A stretch of DNA of 64,000 nucleotides from Bog-473 sp963763575 (GCA_963763575.1 CAVXPD010000004.1:1054001-1118000); one strand, 5' to 3'. Shown: positions 17,608 through 26,689, counted from the first letter of the stretch. Numbers and translations are program-made. Notes: generated from the sequence alone by a model not told the origin.

Positions 17608-18777
17608 TCAACCGGTGGGCTCACGGGGGAGCCCGAGACCTCGCTCGGCGATGGCGTTGCGCTGGATCTCGTCGGTGCCCCCACCGATCCGCAGGCCGGG
17701 GGCGAAGAGCAGCCTCTCGACCCACGGAGCCGCGTCTTCTCCGCCGGCCACGCCCGCAGCGCCGAGAATTCGCAGCGCGTCGTCGGCGGAGCGCCGGGCA
17801 TGATCCGAGTACAAGAGTTTCGTGACCGAACCCCCTGCCGGTACCGCGTCCGCCATGACCCGCGATTGGAGGAGATCGAGCACCCGTTCGCGCGCGAAAG
17901 ATCCTGCGACGAGCTGCCGGACGACCCCGTCGCCGGTGCGGCCGAGACCTTTCGCCAGCGCGACGAGCTGGACGGCCGACCGTCCGCTGGTGCCTCCCCC
18001 GATCGCGGCGCGTTCGCTTGCGAGCATCGTTCGCAGAACCGCCCAGCCTCCTCCACCCTCGCCGATCAGCTCGGACTCTGGAACGAAGACGTCCGAGAGG
18101 AAGACCTCGTTGAAGTGATAGCCGCCCGACATCTGGCGCAAAGGGCGCACTTCGACGCCGGGGGCGTGCATGCCCAGGATGAAGCACGACAACCCCTCGC
18201 GCCCCTGCGGCGGCTCGCTCCGTGCCAGGAGCAGAGCGAAGTCGGCCGTTCCCGCGCCTGACGTCCACACCTTCTGGCCGGTCACCTGCCACCCTCCCGT
18301 GACCGGCGTCGCACGGGTGCCGAGGCTGGCCAGGTCCGAACCCGCCCCAGGCTCGGACAGCAATTGGCACCAACTCTCTTGTCCCCGCAGCACCCGGGGG
18401 AGATGTTCCGTGCGTTGCTGGGGCGTTCCGAACTCGAAGAGCACCGGCGGCACCATCTCGAGGGCGATGGCCAGCATCTTCGTGGAGACGCCGTAGCGCG
18501 ACTGCTCTGCGGCGACTGTTTCTTCCTGCCACTTGGGACCGCCAGTCCCGCCGTACTGCTGGGGCCACGCGAGGCCGGCGAAGCCGGCGTCGAAGAGGCT
18601 GCGTTGCCATTCCTTGGTCACTGCGAGTGCGTCTCGTTCCCGTTGCTCGTATTCGCCTTGAGTCGGTGCACTGATGATGTGTGCGGCAGAAAAGTCCCCC
18701 GGCTCCCCTTTGCGCGGCGCATGCTCGTCGAGCCAGGCCCGGACGCGGGCGCGAAGCGCTTCAGGCGTCTCTACCAT
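17608..18777 (-). CDS. Acyl-CoA dehydrogenase
   Basis: This 389-residue flavoprotein introduces an alpha-beta double bond into an acyl-CoA. FAD- and substrate-binding segments are clear: CQLLSEPGAGSDLASL, KVWTSGAGTADF, and the C-terminal RIGGGTDEIQRN. The glutamate that acts as base in medium-chain enzymes (E-G-T) is glycine here, as in several actinobacterial FadE proteins, so the base must lie elsewhere or in a partner subunit. ATG 18777 overlaps the stop of the amidohydrolase gene by one base. Its closest visible relative in the window is the dehydrogenase at 60193-61380, also beside amidohydrolase genes. Confidence 0.9.
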   Translation of the reverse strand: MVETPEALRARVRAWLDEHAPRKGEPGDFSAAHIISAPTQGEYEQRERDALAVTKEWQRSLFDAGFAGLAWPQQYGGTGGPKWQEETVAAEQSRYGVSTKMLAIALEMVPPVLFEFGTPQQRTEHLPRVLRGQESWCQLLSEPGAGSDLASLGTRATPVTGGWQVTGQKVWTSGAGTADFALLLARSEPPQGREGLSCFILGMHAPGVEVRPLRQMSGGYHFNEVFLSDVFVPESELIGEGGGGWAVLRTMLASERAAIGGGTSGRSAVQLVALAKGLGRTGDGVVRQLVAGSFARERVLDLLQSRVMADAVPAGGSVTKLLYSDHARRSADDALRILGAAGVAGGEDAAPWVERLLFAPGLRIGGGTDEIQRNAIAERGLGLPREPTG

Positions 18778-19952
18778 CAAATGTTGCCGAGACCGAGAAG
18801 CTCGAGCGCGTTGTCCCGGGCGATGCGCCGCACGTCGTCCTCGGGCAGACCTGCGAGGGTCTCCGTGACGAAGTCCGCCGGTTGGCGAGTGCCCTCGGCA
18901 TGCGGCCAGTCGGAACCGAGAAGCAGCCGATCGACGCGGACGTCGTCCAGCAGCTGGGGCACTCGGTCCTCCCAAAACGGTGTCACCCACACGTGGTTCC
19001 CGAACACCTCGCGGGGAGGTTCGTTGAAATACCCGGGGTTCCGGTTCGCTGCGTCGTCCAGCCGGTGGAGCAGGTCGGGGATCCAGCTGGCGCCGTTCTC
19101 GACACTTGCCATCCGGAGTCCGGGGAAGCGTTCGAAGAGGAGGTGGCACAGTGCCGCTCCGTAGTAGTCCGACACCGCCCTTCCTTTCGTCAGAACGCCG
19201 CGGAGCGGCGATCGAAACAGGGAGCTCTCGTTGCTTCCGGGCTCCCACATCTGGACCAGGGCGTCGTACCCGTCGAGGCCGGCATGCGTCGCCACGACGA
19301 CCCCGGACTCCTCGGCCAGTCCCCAGAAGCGGTCGTAGACCGGGTCGAACGGTGAGCGGTATCCCCCGGGAACGGGAACCGGCGCGTTGCGCACGTTGAC
19401 GACGATCGCTCCGCGATCGAGCAGCTCACCGAGCTCGGCGCGAGCCGCGTCGGGGTCGAGAAACGGGATGTAGGGAACCGCGATGATCCGATCTTCAAAC
19501 CGGTAGCCCCAGTCGTCCTCGAGCCAGCGGTTGAAACCGTGGAAGACCTTGGTGCACGCGTCGGGATCGTCCCGGAGGGCTTCTTCGAGCCCGACCCCGA
19601 GAGTCGGGAAGAGCAGCACGCCGCCGACTCCCTGCGAGTCCATGACCCGCAGGCGCGCTGATCGGTCGCGGTACTCCGGGCGTATCGACTCGAGCTCTCC
19701 GAAAGCCTCGATGATCGTCTGTCGACCGGGATTCCCGCGATACCAGTCATAGAGGGAGCCGGGGCGAGCGACGGGGTTGAACGTCGGATTGGCGACGTAC
19801 GAGTTCACCCTGCCTCCGACGAGCAGCCTGCGCTTTCCTTCGACTTCGGCCCAGCGTGCACCGCGGCCTCCGAGCTTCTTGTCCTGGTACCGGGTGAGGG
19901 CGTCCTCTGCCTCGTAGTAGTGGTTGTCGAAGTCGAAGATGCGCAGGTCCAC
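18777..19952 (-). CDS. Amidohydrolase-superfamily protein (PF04909)
   Basis: This 391-residue TIM-barrel protein has FDFDNHYYEAEDALTRYQDKK at the N-terminus, THAGLDGYD mid-barrel and GSDWPHAEG near the end. These motifs almost repeat those of the protein at 61448-62638. GTG 19952 is the start and follows a 16-base palindrome by a few bases. The gene is first in a two-gene unit with an acyl-CoA dehydrogenase gene. The exact reaction is unknown. Confidence 0.87.
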   Translation of the reverse strand: MDLRIFDFDNHYYEAEDALTRYQDKKLGGRGARWAEVEGKRRLLVGGRVNSYVANPTFNPVARPGSLYDWYRGNPGRQTIIEAFGELESIRPEYRDRSARLRVMDSQGVGGVLLFPTLGVGLEEALRDDPDACTKVFHGFNRWLEDDWGYRFEDRIIAVPYIPFLDPDAARAELGELLDRGAIVVNVRNAPVPVPGGYRSPFDPVYDRFWGLAEESGVVVATHAGLDGYDALVQMWEPGSNESSLFRSPLRGVLTKGRAVSDYYGAALCHLLFERFPGLRMASVENGASWIPDLLHRLDDAANRNPGYFNEPPREVFGNHVWVTPFWEDRVPQLLDDVRVDRLLLGSDWPHAEGTRQPADFVTETLAGLPEDDVRRIARDNALELLGLGNI

Positions 19953-19967
19953 GCCGAGCGAGCGTAA

Positions 19968-19983
19968 TCGAAATTGATTTCGA
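19968..19983. promoter_or_regulatory. 16-bp palindrome, probable TetR operator
   Basis: The sequence TCGAAATTGATTTCGA has perfect 7-base arms and lies 15 bases upstream of the amidohydrolase start. It matches the palindrome at 22638-22653 at 13 of 16 positions. This suggests that the TetR encoded at 22751 also represses the amidohydrolase/acyl-CoA dehydrogenase unit. Confidence 0.6.
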
Positions 19984-20052
19984 AATCGAGGAGGGCAGGG
20001 CGCCCCGCGCCAGCGCTCCGCTCCCGCGAATTCGTCGGCGCCGATGTGGCGC

Positions 20053-21666
20053 TCAACTCAGGAGGGGATCCAGCTTCTCCCGGTCCGATTCGTCGACTTG
20101 CCGCAGATCCTCCGCCCGGCCGGGCCGCCAGAAGACCCGGTCGACGCGCCACGCCTCGCGGCGCAGGCGCTGCTTGTCGATCTTCATGCTGGCGAGCTTC
20201 GGCAACTCGTCCGTGACCCGCACGAACGCCGGTCGCCATTTGGTGCCAAGGTCCGACTGCGCATCGAGGAAGACGTCGAACGCCGCCGGTTCGAATGTCG
20301 CACCCGCCTCGAGCTCTATTGCCGCCATGACGCGGTCACCCACGGGATCGTCGGGTACTGCGTACACGGCAACGGAACGGACGCTCGCGTGGCGAGCGAT
20401 GATCGCCTCGACCGGCGCGGCGGCGAAGTTCTCTCCGTCGACCCGAAGCCATTCGTTCGACCGCCCCGCGAAGTACAGCCACCCTTCGGCGTCCCGGTAG
20501 GCGAGGTCCCCCGACCAGTACCAGCCGCTCCGGAAGCGCTCGTTCGTGGCGTCTTCGTTCTTGTAGTACCCCTCGAACCCGCTCGTCGGCTCGGTCTCGA
20601 CGATCTCGCCGACCGCCGACTCCAGATTGGCCGGACGGCCGTCGGCATCGAATTTCACGGGCGAGCACTCGGCGCCCGTTTCGGCGTCGAGCACCTTGAC
20701 GGTCGGATCGGCTGTCCCCAATGAGTTTTCGGGCATCGACGGATCACGTCGGATGATGATGATCCCCTCGGTCGAGCCGTAGCTGTCTCTGACGGTGCAC
20801 CCGAAACGGCGCGCGAAATCGCGGATGTCGCGCACCGACGCCTCGTTGCCGACCGCCAGACGGAGGGGATTGTCCGCGTCGTCGGGTTGCTCGGTTGTGG
20901 CCAAGATGTAGTTGAGGACCTTGCCGGTATAGGTCAGCATGGTCGCGCCGTACCGGCGGATGTCGGGCAGAGTCCCCGAGGCAGAAAATCGGCCCCGCGT
21001 CGAGAGCGGGATGCCGGCGGTGATCGCTGAGGCCCAGCCGGTGAACAGCGAGCTCGAGTGGAAGAACGGCAGGGGCGCGTAGACGACGTCTCCCGTCGTC
21101 AGCTGAGCGATGGTGGCGACGTGGCCCCCGGTCCGCCCATAGCGACCCTGGGTGCACCGGACCGCCTTGGGCAGGCCGGTCGATCCCGAGGTGAAGATCA
21201 GCAGGAAGAGGTCTTCTTCGGCGACGCGCCGGTCCGCCAACTGTGTCGGCTGCTCGTCCACCGCGGCTCCGTAGCTCGGGTCGTCGATCACCAGAACTCG
21301 GTCCAGCGCCACTTGCGTGTCGACGCCCTCGAGGAGTTGTCGCTGGGCGGTGGACGTCACGAGGAGCTCGCAATCGGTGTGCCGGATGAGCTGGCCGAGC
21401 TGCTCGCCACGGTAGGTGGAGTTGATCCCGACGACGACCGTTCCGGACACGGCCGCGGCGGCCAGCCAGAACAAGTAGTCGGGGACGTTGTCGAGCAGAA
21501 CCCCGACGTGCGGCGGGCGGTCGCCGTCGTGCAAGTCGTCGAACAGCGCAACCCGCCGCGCTGCTTCCTCCAGGATCTGCCGGTACGTCCACTGCCGCTC
21601 CTCGAAGCAGAACGCGAGCGACTCGTCGTCGACCCGGGCGCGGAGAAGCTCGGCAGCGGTCGTCAT
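20053..21666 (-). CDS. FadD17-like acyl-CoA synthetase
   Basis: This 537-residue adenylate-forming ligase has the phosphate loop FTSGSTGLPKAV, YGSTEGIIII for adenine binding, YWSGDLAYRD at the hinge and a C-terminal lysine in LASMKIDK. The RVDGENFAAAPVE segment and the missing Gly after the loop lysine (PKAV) resemble mycobacterial FadD17, a ligase of the cholesterol-regulated set, and the long-chain transporter-type synthetases. ATG 21666 overlaps the SMP-30 stop (ATGA). A paralogue of identical length lies at 46765-48378. The substrate is probably a bulky fatty or alicyclic acid. Confidence 0.9.
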   Translation of the reverse strand: MTTAAELLRARVDDESLAFCFEERQWTYRQILEEAARRVALFDDLHDGDRPPHVGVLLDNVPDYLFWLAAAAVSGTVVVGINSTYRGEQLGQLIRHTDCELLVTSTAQRQLLEGVDTQVALDRVLVIDDPSYGAAVDEQPTQLADRRVAEEDLFLLIFTSGSTGLPKAVRCTQGRYGRTGGHVATIAQLTTGDVVYAPLPFFHSSSLFTGWASAITAGIPLSTRGRFSASGTLPDIRRYGATMLTYTGKVLNYILATTEQPDDADNPLRLAVGNEASVRDIRDFARRFGCTVRDSYGSTEGIIIIRRDPSMPENSLGTADPTVKVLDAETGAECSPVKFDADGRPANLESAVGEIVETEPTSGFEGYYKNEDATNERFRSGWYWSGDLAYRDAEGWLYFAGRSNEWLRVDGENFAAAPVEAIIARHASVRSVAVYAVPDDPVGDRVMAAIELEAGATFEPAAFDVFLDAQSDLGTKWRPAFVRVTDELPKLASMKIDKQRLRREAWRVDRVFWRPGRAEDLRQVDESDREKLDPLLS

Positions 21667-22622
21667 GATGCGGGAGGGCCGACCGCCAGGCCGGGGCGGG
21701 GCCACGAAGCCTGGACGACACCGCCGCTCCGCGACAGCGTGATCACGGCACGACGCCCGTCTGCCCCGCCGAACGCGATGTTGGTGGTGATGTCGCCGGG
21801 AACGGGATGGACCTCGGCCTCCTGCCCGTCGGGGGTGATCACGACGATGCCGTCGGCAATCGCGCCGATGGCGATGCGACCATCCTCTTCGATGGCGAGG
21901 GAGTCGAAGGAGAACGGCGTTGCAGCGAGGCAGGTCCCACCGTGCCGCACGGCGAGAGAGCCGGCGGAAGGCCGTACCTCGCCTGGGCCGGCGAGGTCCC
22001 AGACCCACAGCCTTCCCGTGTGGGTCTCCGAGACGTACACCTTCGAGCCGTCGGGCGACAGCCCGACGCCGTTCGGTCCGAGGAGGGGAAAGGCGATCTC
22101 GCGCACGGCCGACCAGTCCGGCGGGACGTAGTACAGCCCGCCTCTGTCCACGCTGGCGTGCCGACCCTTGCCGTGATCCGTGAACCACAAGCCTCCCTCC
22201 TGGTCGAACACGAGGTCGTTCGGACCGCGGAGGGGGCGGCCTTCGCACTCGCGGTGCAAGACGGAGACTTCACCCGAAGTGAGGTCGACCCGCTCGAGCC
22301 ACCCCCCGGTGAATCCGGGTGGCTCGTTGGTATGGGTGGCCCGGTCGATTGGGATGCGAAGCCCTCCTCCGACGTCGCTCCAAAGGAATCCACCGTTGTT
22401 GGCGATGATCCCGGTGCTGGCTGTCTCGAGGGCGAGGCCGTTCGGCCCTCCCCCGGGCGTGGCCACGACGTCGACCCTGCCGTTTTGGATCCGAAGCACG
22501 TGGCCGCCGTCGATGTCGACCGCGAAGACCGTCCCCTCGCCGGTGACGACCGGGCCCTCGGTGAACCCGAGGCCCGATGCCAGAACTTCGAACTCCAGCG
22601 GGTCTCGCACGATGGTGTTCAT
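21663..22622 (-). CDS. SMP-30/gluconolactonase/LRE-family lactonase-like protein
   Basis: This 319-residue six-bladed propeller protein carries the family's divalent-metal residues: Glu in FTEGP, Asn in GGGPNGL, Asn/Asp in GPNDLVFD and Asp in SPDGSKVYV. Related enzymes hydrolyse lactones, so it could open a lactone formed during oxidative breakdown of the pathway substrate. It is first in a two-gene unit with the FadD17-like ligase, divergent from a TetR gene. The start ATG 22622 lies 15 bases from a palindrome in the shared promoter region. Confidence 0.87.
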   Translation of the reverse strand: MNTIVRDPLEFEVLASGLGFTEGPVVTGEGTVFAVDIDGGHVLRIQNGRVDVVATPGGGPNGLALETASTGIIANNGGFLWSDVGGGLRIPIDRATHTNEPPGFTGGWLERVDLTSGEVSVLHRECEGRPLRGPNDLVFDQEGGLWFTDHGKGRHASVDRGGLYYVPPDWSAVREIAFPLLGPNGVGLSPDGSKVYVSETHTGRLWVWDLAGPGEVRPSAGSLAVRHGGTCLAATPFSFDSLAIEEDGRIAIGAIADGIVVITPDGQEAEVHPVPGDITTNIAFGGADGRRAVITLSRSGGVVQASWPRPGLAVGPPAS

Positions 22623-22637
22623 GGTGTTCCTCCGGAG

Positions 22638-22653
22638 TCGAATTCGAATTCGA
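22638..22653. promoter_or_regulatory. 16-bp palindrome in divergent promoter, TetR operator
   Basis: TCGAATTCGAATTCGA is a perfect palindrome between the divergent SMP-30/ligase unit and the TetR gene starting at 22751. The position and symmetry are typical of autoregulating TetR proteins, and a near copy occurs at 19968-19983. Confidence 0.65.
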
Positions 22654-22750
22654 TACTAAGGTAGTGATGGCAGCGCTCGCCTGTCCCGGTTCGTCCGGCG
22701 CAACGCGCCGAGGCCGACAGGGTGGCCGGCGGACTGGGGAAAGGAGACGC

Positions 22751-23446
22751 GTGGCCAACGTGGCCCGAGCGAGCGGGGACGAGACGAGCGACGTGCGTCA
22801 CCCCACTCTCTCTCGCAAGGGGATGCGGACGCGGGCCAGGTTGGTCGAGGCGGCGAAGGAGGTCTTCGAGCGTGATGGATTCCTCGAGGCGCGGATCGTA
22901 GACATCGCCGAAACCGCCAAACTCGCACCGGGTGGCTTCTATCACTACTTCGATTCCAAGGAGGAGCTGTTCCTCGAGGTCGCCCAGATGCAGGAGGAGA
23001 GGCTCACCGCCCCGCCCGCCGACCGATCGGACGAGATCGAGGAGGGGACGGCCGGAGAGCGCATTCGCCGTGCCAACCGCCTCTACCTTGAGCGCTACCG
23101 GGACGAGGCCGCCATCATGGGGGTGATCGAGCAGGTGTCCCGCTACGACGAAGACGTCAACGTGGCTCGGATGGCGACGATGAAGCATTTCGTCGAGCGC
23201 GCCGAACGATCGATCCGGAGTCTGCAGCGCCGGGGGAAGGTCGATGCTCGCCTCGATCCTTCCATGGCCGCCGATGCGTTGGGTGCGATGATCGCTCGGG
23301 TGGCCGAGCTGTGGTTGGTCCAGGGTTACCGTGACTATGACTTCGACGTGGCCGTCGAGCAGCTGAGCATCCTCTGGGCCAACGCGCTGGGCCTTAGCGA
23401 AGAACGGTCGCACGGCAATCGGACGCGTCGCAAGAGCAAGGGGTAG
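22751..23446 (+). CDS. TetR-family transcriptional regulator
   Basis: This 231-residue protein has an HTH at about residues 25-70 (RLVEAAKEVF, IVDIAETAKLAPGGFYHYFDSKEELF) and a helical ligand-binding domain. GTG 22751 is preferred because AAGGAG lies five bases upstream. It probably binds the palindrome at 22638 and controls both the divergent lactonase/ligase unit and its own thioesterase neighbour. The shared operator sequence suggests the amidohydrolase unit at 18.8-20 kb belongs to the same regulon. The inducer may be the CoA ester made by the ligase. Confidence 0.9.
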   Translation: MANVARASGDETSDVRHPTLSRKGMRTRARLVEAAKEVFERDGFLEARIVDIAETAKLAPGGFYHYFDSKEELFLEVAQMQEERLTAPPADRSDEIEEGTAGERIRRANRLYLERYRDEAAIMGVIEQVSRYDEDVNVARMATMKHFVERAERSIRSLQRRGKVDARLDPSMAADALGAMIARVAELWLVQGYRDYDFDVAVEQLSILWANALGLSEERSHGNRTRRKSKG

Positions 23447-23455
23447 CGCCGACCG

Positions 23456-24247
23456 TTGACCGACGAGCTTCGTGACGACGTTCATGCAATCTTCGTTCCC
23501 GATGGGCCGGATTTCGTGCCGACCGTCTTCGCCGTCGGCCCGTGGCGCCCGGATGCGGCCCACGGCGCAGCCATCGCGGCGCTCTTTGCGGCGGTGCTCG
23601 ATCATCCCGACGCGATCGTTGCCCGGATCACCGTGGACCTCGCCGCTGCCGTGCGGCTGAACCCGTTGCGCATGGAACTTGAGGACAGGGGCGGCGGCCG
23701 CCGGGTCCAGCGGAGATCCGCCGTCCTGCACGACGGGGGGCGAGTCTTGGCCAGGGCAGCCGCGCTGCACGTCCTGCGTCCTTCGGATCCCCGTGGCGAC
23801 GCCCTCGAAGAACCGGGGCAGCCCGTCGCGGCACCGCCCGAGCCGCTTGTTCCGCTGCCCGAGTCACGCGCCGGTTGGCCTGGCTTCGAAAGCCATGCCC
23901 TGGCGCTCCACACACAACGCGGAGAGGACGTGGCATTCGAAGGATGGTTCCGGTTGCTGATGCCCGCCATCGCCGGTCAGCCGGTGACCGGTCTGCAGCG
24001 TGCCCTCGCCGCCGCTGACTACTCCTCGGCCGGAACCTTCGTCATGTTGTCCCTGAAGAAGTGGTCTTTCATGAGCCTCGATCTCACCGTGAACATGACG
24101 CGCCCGACCTCGGGGGATTGGGTAGGGGTGCGGGCGGACAAGTCGACGTTGGGCGACGGTGTCGCGGTCGCGGCATCGGAGCTCCATGACGAGAAGGGCG
24201 TGTTCGGTCGCTGCACGCAGACCCAATTGGTCCAGCGGATCGCATAG
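23456..24247 (+). CDS. Thioesterase-superfamily (TesB-like) protein
   Basis: This 263-residue protein looks like a double-hotdog acyl-CoA thioesterase-like protein. The N-terminal half has PWRPDAAHGAAIAALF, the usual GGxxAA helix region. The C-terminal half has SSAGTFVMLSLKKWSFMSLDLTVNM and WVGVRADKSTLGDGVAVAASELHDEKG, the second hotdog. TTG 23456 is the only suitable start, nine bases after the TetR stop. It may release free acid and CoA from dead-end thioesters. It is co-transcribed with the regulator and convergent with the LLM oxidoreductase gene. Confidence 0.78.
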   Translation: MTDELRDDVHAIFVPDGPDFVPTVFAVGPWRPDAAHGAAIAALFAAVLDHPDAIVARITVDLAAAVRLNPLRMELEDRGGGRRVQRRSAVLHDGGRVLARAAALHVLRPSDPRGDALEEPGQPVAAPPEPLVPLPESRAGWPGFESHALALHTQRGEDVAFEGWFRLLMPAIAGQPVTGLQRALAAADYSSAGTFVMLSLKKWSFMSLDLTVNMTRPTSGDWVGVRADKSTLGDGVAVAASELHDEKGVFGRCTQTQLVQRIA

Positions 24248-24312
24248 GGCTCGTCGGTCACCTGGGTCGTTACGAACGTCGAAATCGCCCCTCAACCATC
24301 CAGGAGGGCGCG

Positions 24313-25248
24313 CTACGGTACGGCGCTTCGTATGCCGGCGAGGAGTTCCGGCAACCACGGATCGCCCTTGGCCACGTCTCTCTGCTCCGGATCGTGACAC
24401 GGCAACAGGACGAGGTGGCGCGCTCCCGCCTGCACGAACGCAACCAGTCCATCCACCACCGCCTCGAGCGTGCCAGCGACCGAGACCCGATCGATGAGGT
24501 GTCTGAACTCCTGCGAGTACGTGGTTCCGAGGAACCGAGCCGCTCGCTCTCGTGCCACTTCTTGATCGGTGTCGACGGACACCATGACGTAGGCCATCCA
24601 CTGGAACGACTCCAGGGACCGCCCTGCTGCGTTGCCGAGCTCCTGAATCGATTCAACGGAACGCGCGTAACGTTCCGCGGAGTACAGATAAGGCATCCAG
24701 CCGTCGCCGAGGCACGCGGCCCGCCGCATGGCGGCGCGTCGCCTCCCCGTGACCACGATCGGCGGGCCGCCAGGGCGCGCCGGTGGCGGGTGGATGCGCA
24801 AATTCTCGTAATGGAAGTGAAGGCCCGAGTGATCGACCGGTTCTGACGTCCAAAAATCCCGGAGGAGGCCGATCGACTCGTCGAGGCGCCGGCCTCGCTC
24901 GGCGATGGGCACGCCGGCCGCCGCGAAGTCGTCCGGGTACTCCCCGCCGCTTCCCACCCCGACCACGAGCCGGCCCCCTGCCGCACGGTCGATATCGGCG
25001 AGCTGTTTTGCCGCGACGGCGGGTGGATACCAAGGGAGCACGAGCGTGGCCGTGCCGATCGTCGCTCGCTCACTCTGCTCGGCCAGGCGGGCCAGCCACA
25101 CCAGCGGTTCGGGCGAGGGATTCGGCGACGCCAGGTGACCGCCGACCCATAGGGAGTCGATGCCACGCTCCTCGAGCGCGTGGACGGACCCGGTCGTCGG
25201 AGGTGCCACCATCCCGACGCGGACGATCTCGTCTCTCACGGCCACCAT
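24313..25248 (-). CDS. LLM-class (luciferase-like) F420- or FMN-dependent oxidoreductase
   Basis: This 311-residue TIM-barrel protein has IDSLWVGGH near the N-terminus, RATIGTATLVLPWYPP and RLVVGVGSGGEYPDDFAAAGVP, hallmarks of the luciferase-like monooxygenase family. Actinobacterial members of this size often use F420. It is second in a minus-strand group, only three bases from the upstream hydrolase gene. Substrate and reaction direction cannot be deduced. Confidence 0.87.
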   Translation of the reverse strand: MVAVRDEIVRVGMVAPPTTGSVHALEERGIDSLWVGGHLASPNPSPEPLVWLARLAEQSERATIGTATLVLPWYPPAVAAKQLADIDRAAGGRLVVGVGSGGEYPDDFAAAGVPIAERGRRLDESIGLLRDFWTSEPVDHSGLHFHYENLRIHPPPARPGGPPIVVTGRRRAAMRRAACLGDGWMPYLYSAERYARSVESIQELGNAAGRSLESFQWMAYVMVSVDTDQEVARERAARFLGTTYSQEFRHLIDRVSVAGTLEAVVDGLVAFVQAGARHLVLLPCHDPEQRDVAKGDPWLPELLAGIRSAVP

Positions 25249-25250
25249 TT

Positions 25251-25937
25251 TTACGACCAGGACGATGACGAGCGCAGCAGTTTTTCGGCCCGGTCGGCGA
25301 GATCGACGAGGGCCGCAACAACCTCGGGGACGATCCCGTCCGCTCTAGGGACGAGCCGCTCACCGAAGTCGCCGATCCCGCGCAGGCCTGGCGGCAGCTC
25401 TATTTGGACACCATGCGCCCTGGGCAGATTGACCGGATTGTTGGGATCGAATCCGAGCCGAACCCGCTCGTCCGCGACGTGGTAGCCGGTGAAGCGGTCG
25501 CGCCACAGTCGGCGGGTGAGGTCCACAAGCTCCGCATTGCGACCTCCCACGATGATCCCTCGGAGGGGGCCGGTCTGTCTCCCGCGAAGCGCAGGGCCGT
25601 ATGGCTCGATCACGAGCCCTCGCCCCGGATCGAATCTCAAGTCAAATGCGTCTCGCCCGAAGCCATGGATGGAAATAGCGATCTCGATGTGCTGCAAGAA
25701 CCCGCGCAAACGTTCCGAGTGATCGGGGTCATGGCGCCTCGAGGTGAGATGCACCCGCGCGCCACTCGGCTGGACGATGGCGTAGTACGACGCGCCCGCA
25801 ACCTCAGCCGCCTGGCTGGCTATCTCGTGCGTGCCCCGGTCCTGCGACCCACCGTGCAGCGCCAGGAACCCGACGGTAGAGCGCAGCGCGCACTGCTCCC
25901 TGACCCCGGGAAGCGTCAGAAGTTCAGCGAGATCCAT
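25251..25937 (-). CDS. Poly-gamma-glutamate hydrolase family protein
   Basis: This 228-residue protein has FLALHGGSQDRGTHEIA near residue 25 and SIHGFGRD near residue 88, the zinc-binding signatures of phage-type poly-gamma-glutamate hydrolases. No signal peptide is visible. Bacterial copies are widespread and their substrate is usually unproven. The start is ATG 25937. The gene lies between an AlkB-like gene and an LLM oxidoreductase gene on the same strand with short gaps, but there is no clear metabolic link to either. Confidence 0.8.
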   Translation of the reverse strand: MDLAELLTLPGVREQCALRSTVGFLALHGGSQDRGTHEIASQAAEVAGASYYAIVQPSGARVHLTSRRHDPDHSERLRGFLQHIEIAISIHGFGRDAFDLRFDPGRGLVIEPYGPALRGRQTGPLRGIIVGGRNAELVDLTRRLWRDRFTGYHVADERVRLGFDPNNPVNLPRAHGVQIELPPGLRGIGDFGERLVPRADGIVPEVVAALVDLADRAEKLLRSSSSWS

Positions 25938-25972
25938 CTGAGAAGGTTGACACGACCGGTCTTGGACGTGAG

Positions 25973-26605
25973 TCAGTCGACGCCGTGTCTAAAGGCCAGG
26001 CTCATTCTGGGGCCCGACGCCCTCACTTTCGGGACGCTGTGCTCGAAACGCCGCTGAGTCTGGCCCCCGGTGACGAGAAGGTCACCGTGACCAAGCTTGA
26101 ACGCGCGCGATCGCCCGCCACCCTGCGGCCGTAATAAGAACGTGCGTGGCTCACCAAGCGACACGAGAGCGACGACGGGATCGACGATCTCGGGTGGTAT
26201 CCGGTCGCGGTGCCAGGCGACGCTGTCGGCGCCGTCGCGGTAGAGATTCATCCCGATCGAGTCGAACCCGACGTCGTAGCGCTCGGACAAGGCGGTGCGA
26301 GCATCCTCCAGCCACTGGTAGCCGGCGTCCGAACGTTCGTCGAGCCGTTGCCACGAAGTCAGGCGCGGCTCGTCCACGTGACGGTCGTACATCCAACGAC
26401 GCCTCTGACCCCAGGTGACGTGGCGGAGCAACTCCTCGAAGGCCCGGTCGGAGCCGGACATCCATCCCGGGCAATGGTCCACCCAGGAGTCCCCGTCGAG
26501 CTCGGTTCGTCGGAGGCCTCGGAAGGTACTGTCCACCGCGATGGCCTGGTCACCCCACAATGACGGTTGCCACGCCAGGAGCGGAGCGCTCGGAGAACTG
26601 CCCAC
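25973..26605 (-). CDS. alkB: AlkB-like 2-oxoglutarate/Fe(II) dioxygenase
   Basis: This protein of about 210 residues has the iron-binding HRD in SVAWHRDRIP, the distal histidine in QRRFEHSVPK and the 2-oxoglutarate-binding arginine in RMSLAFRHG. Together with MNLYRDGAD these match AlkB-family nucleic-acid demethylases. It would repair alkylated bases by oxidative demethylation. GTG 26605 is the likely start; longer in-frame starts run back toward the divergent riboswitch and look unlikely. The adjoining 84 bases contain the divergent promoter region. Confidence 0.85.
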   Translation of the reverse strand: MGSSPSAPLLAWQPSLWGDQAIAVDSTFRGLRRTELDGDSWVDHCPGWMSGSDRAFEELLRHVTWGQRRRWMYDRHVDEPRLTSWQRLDERSDAGYQWLEDARTALSERYDVGFDSIGMNLYRDGADSVAWHRDRIPPEIVDPVVALVSLGEPRTFLLRPQGGGRSRAFKLGHGDLLVTGGQTQRRFEHSVPKVRASGPRMSLAFRHGVD

Positions 26606-26689
26606 AGCAACAGTTGTACCGTCACACCTGGTTCGGTCGATCGGAGCAGAGTGGCCGCCTTGTGACCGTGATAACCTGCGACACCGCCG

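Noticed and set aside
25251..25937. Phage origin for the poly-gamma-glutamate hydrolase-like gene
   Set aside because: No other phage genes, attachment sites or composition change are seen nearby, and chromosomal copies are common.
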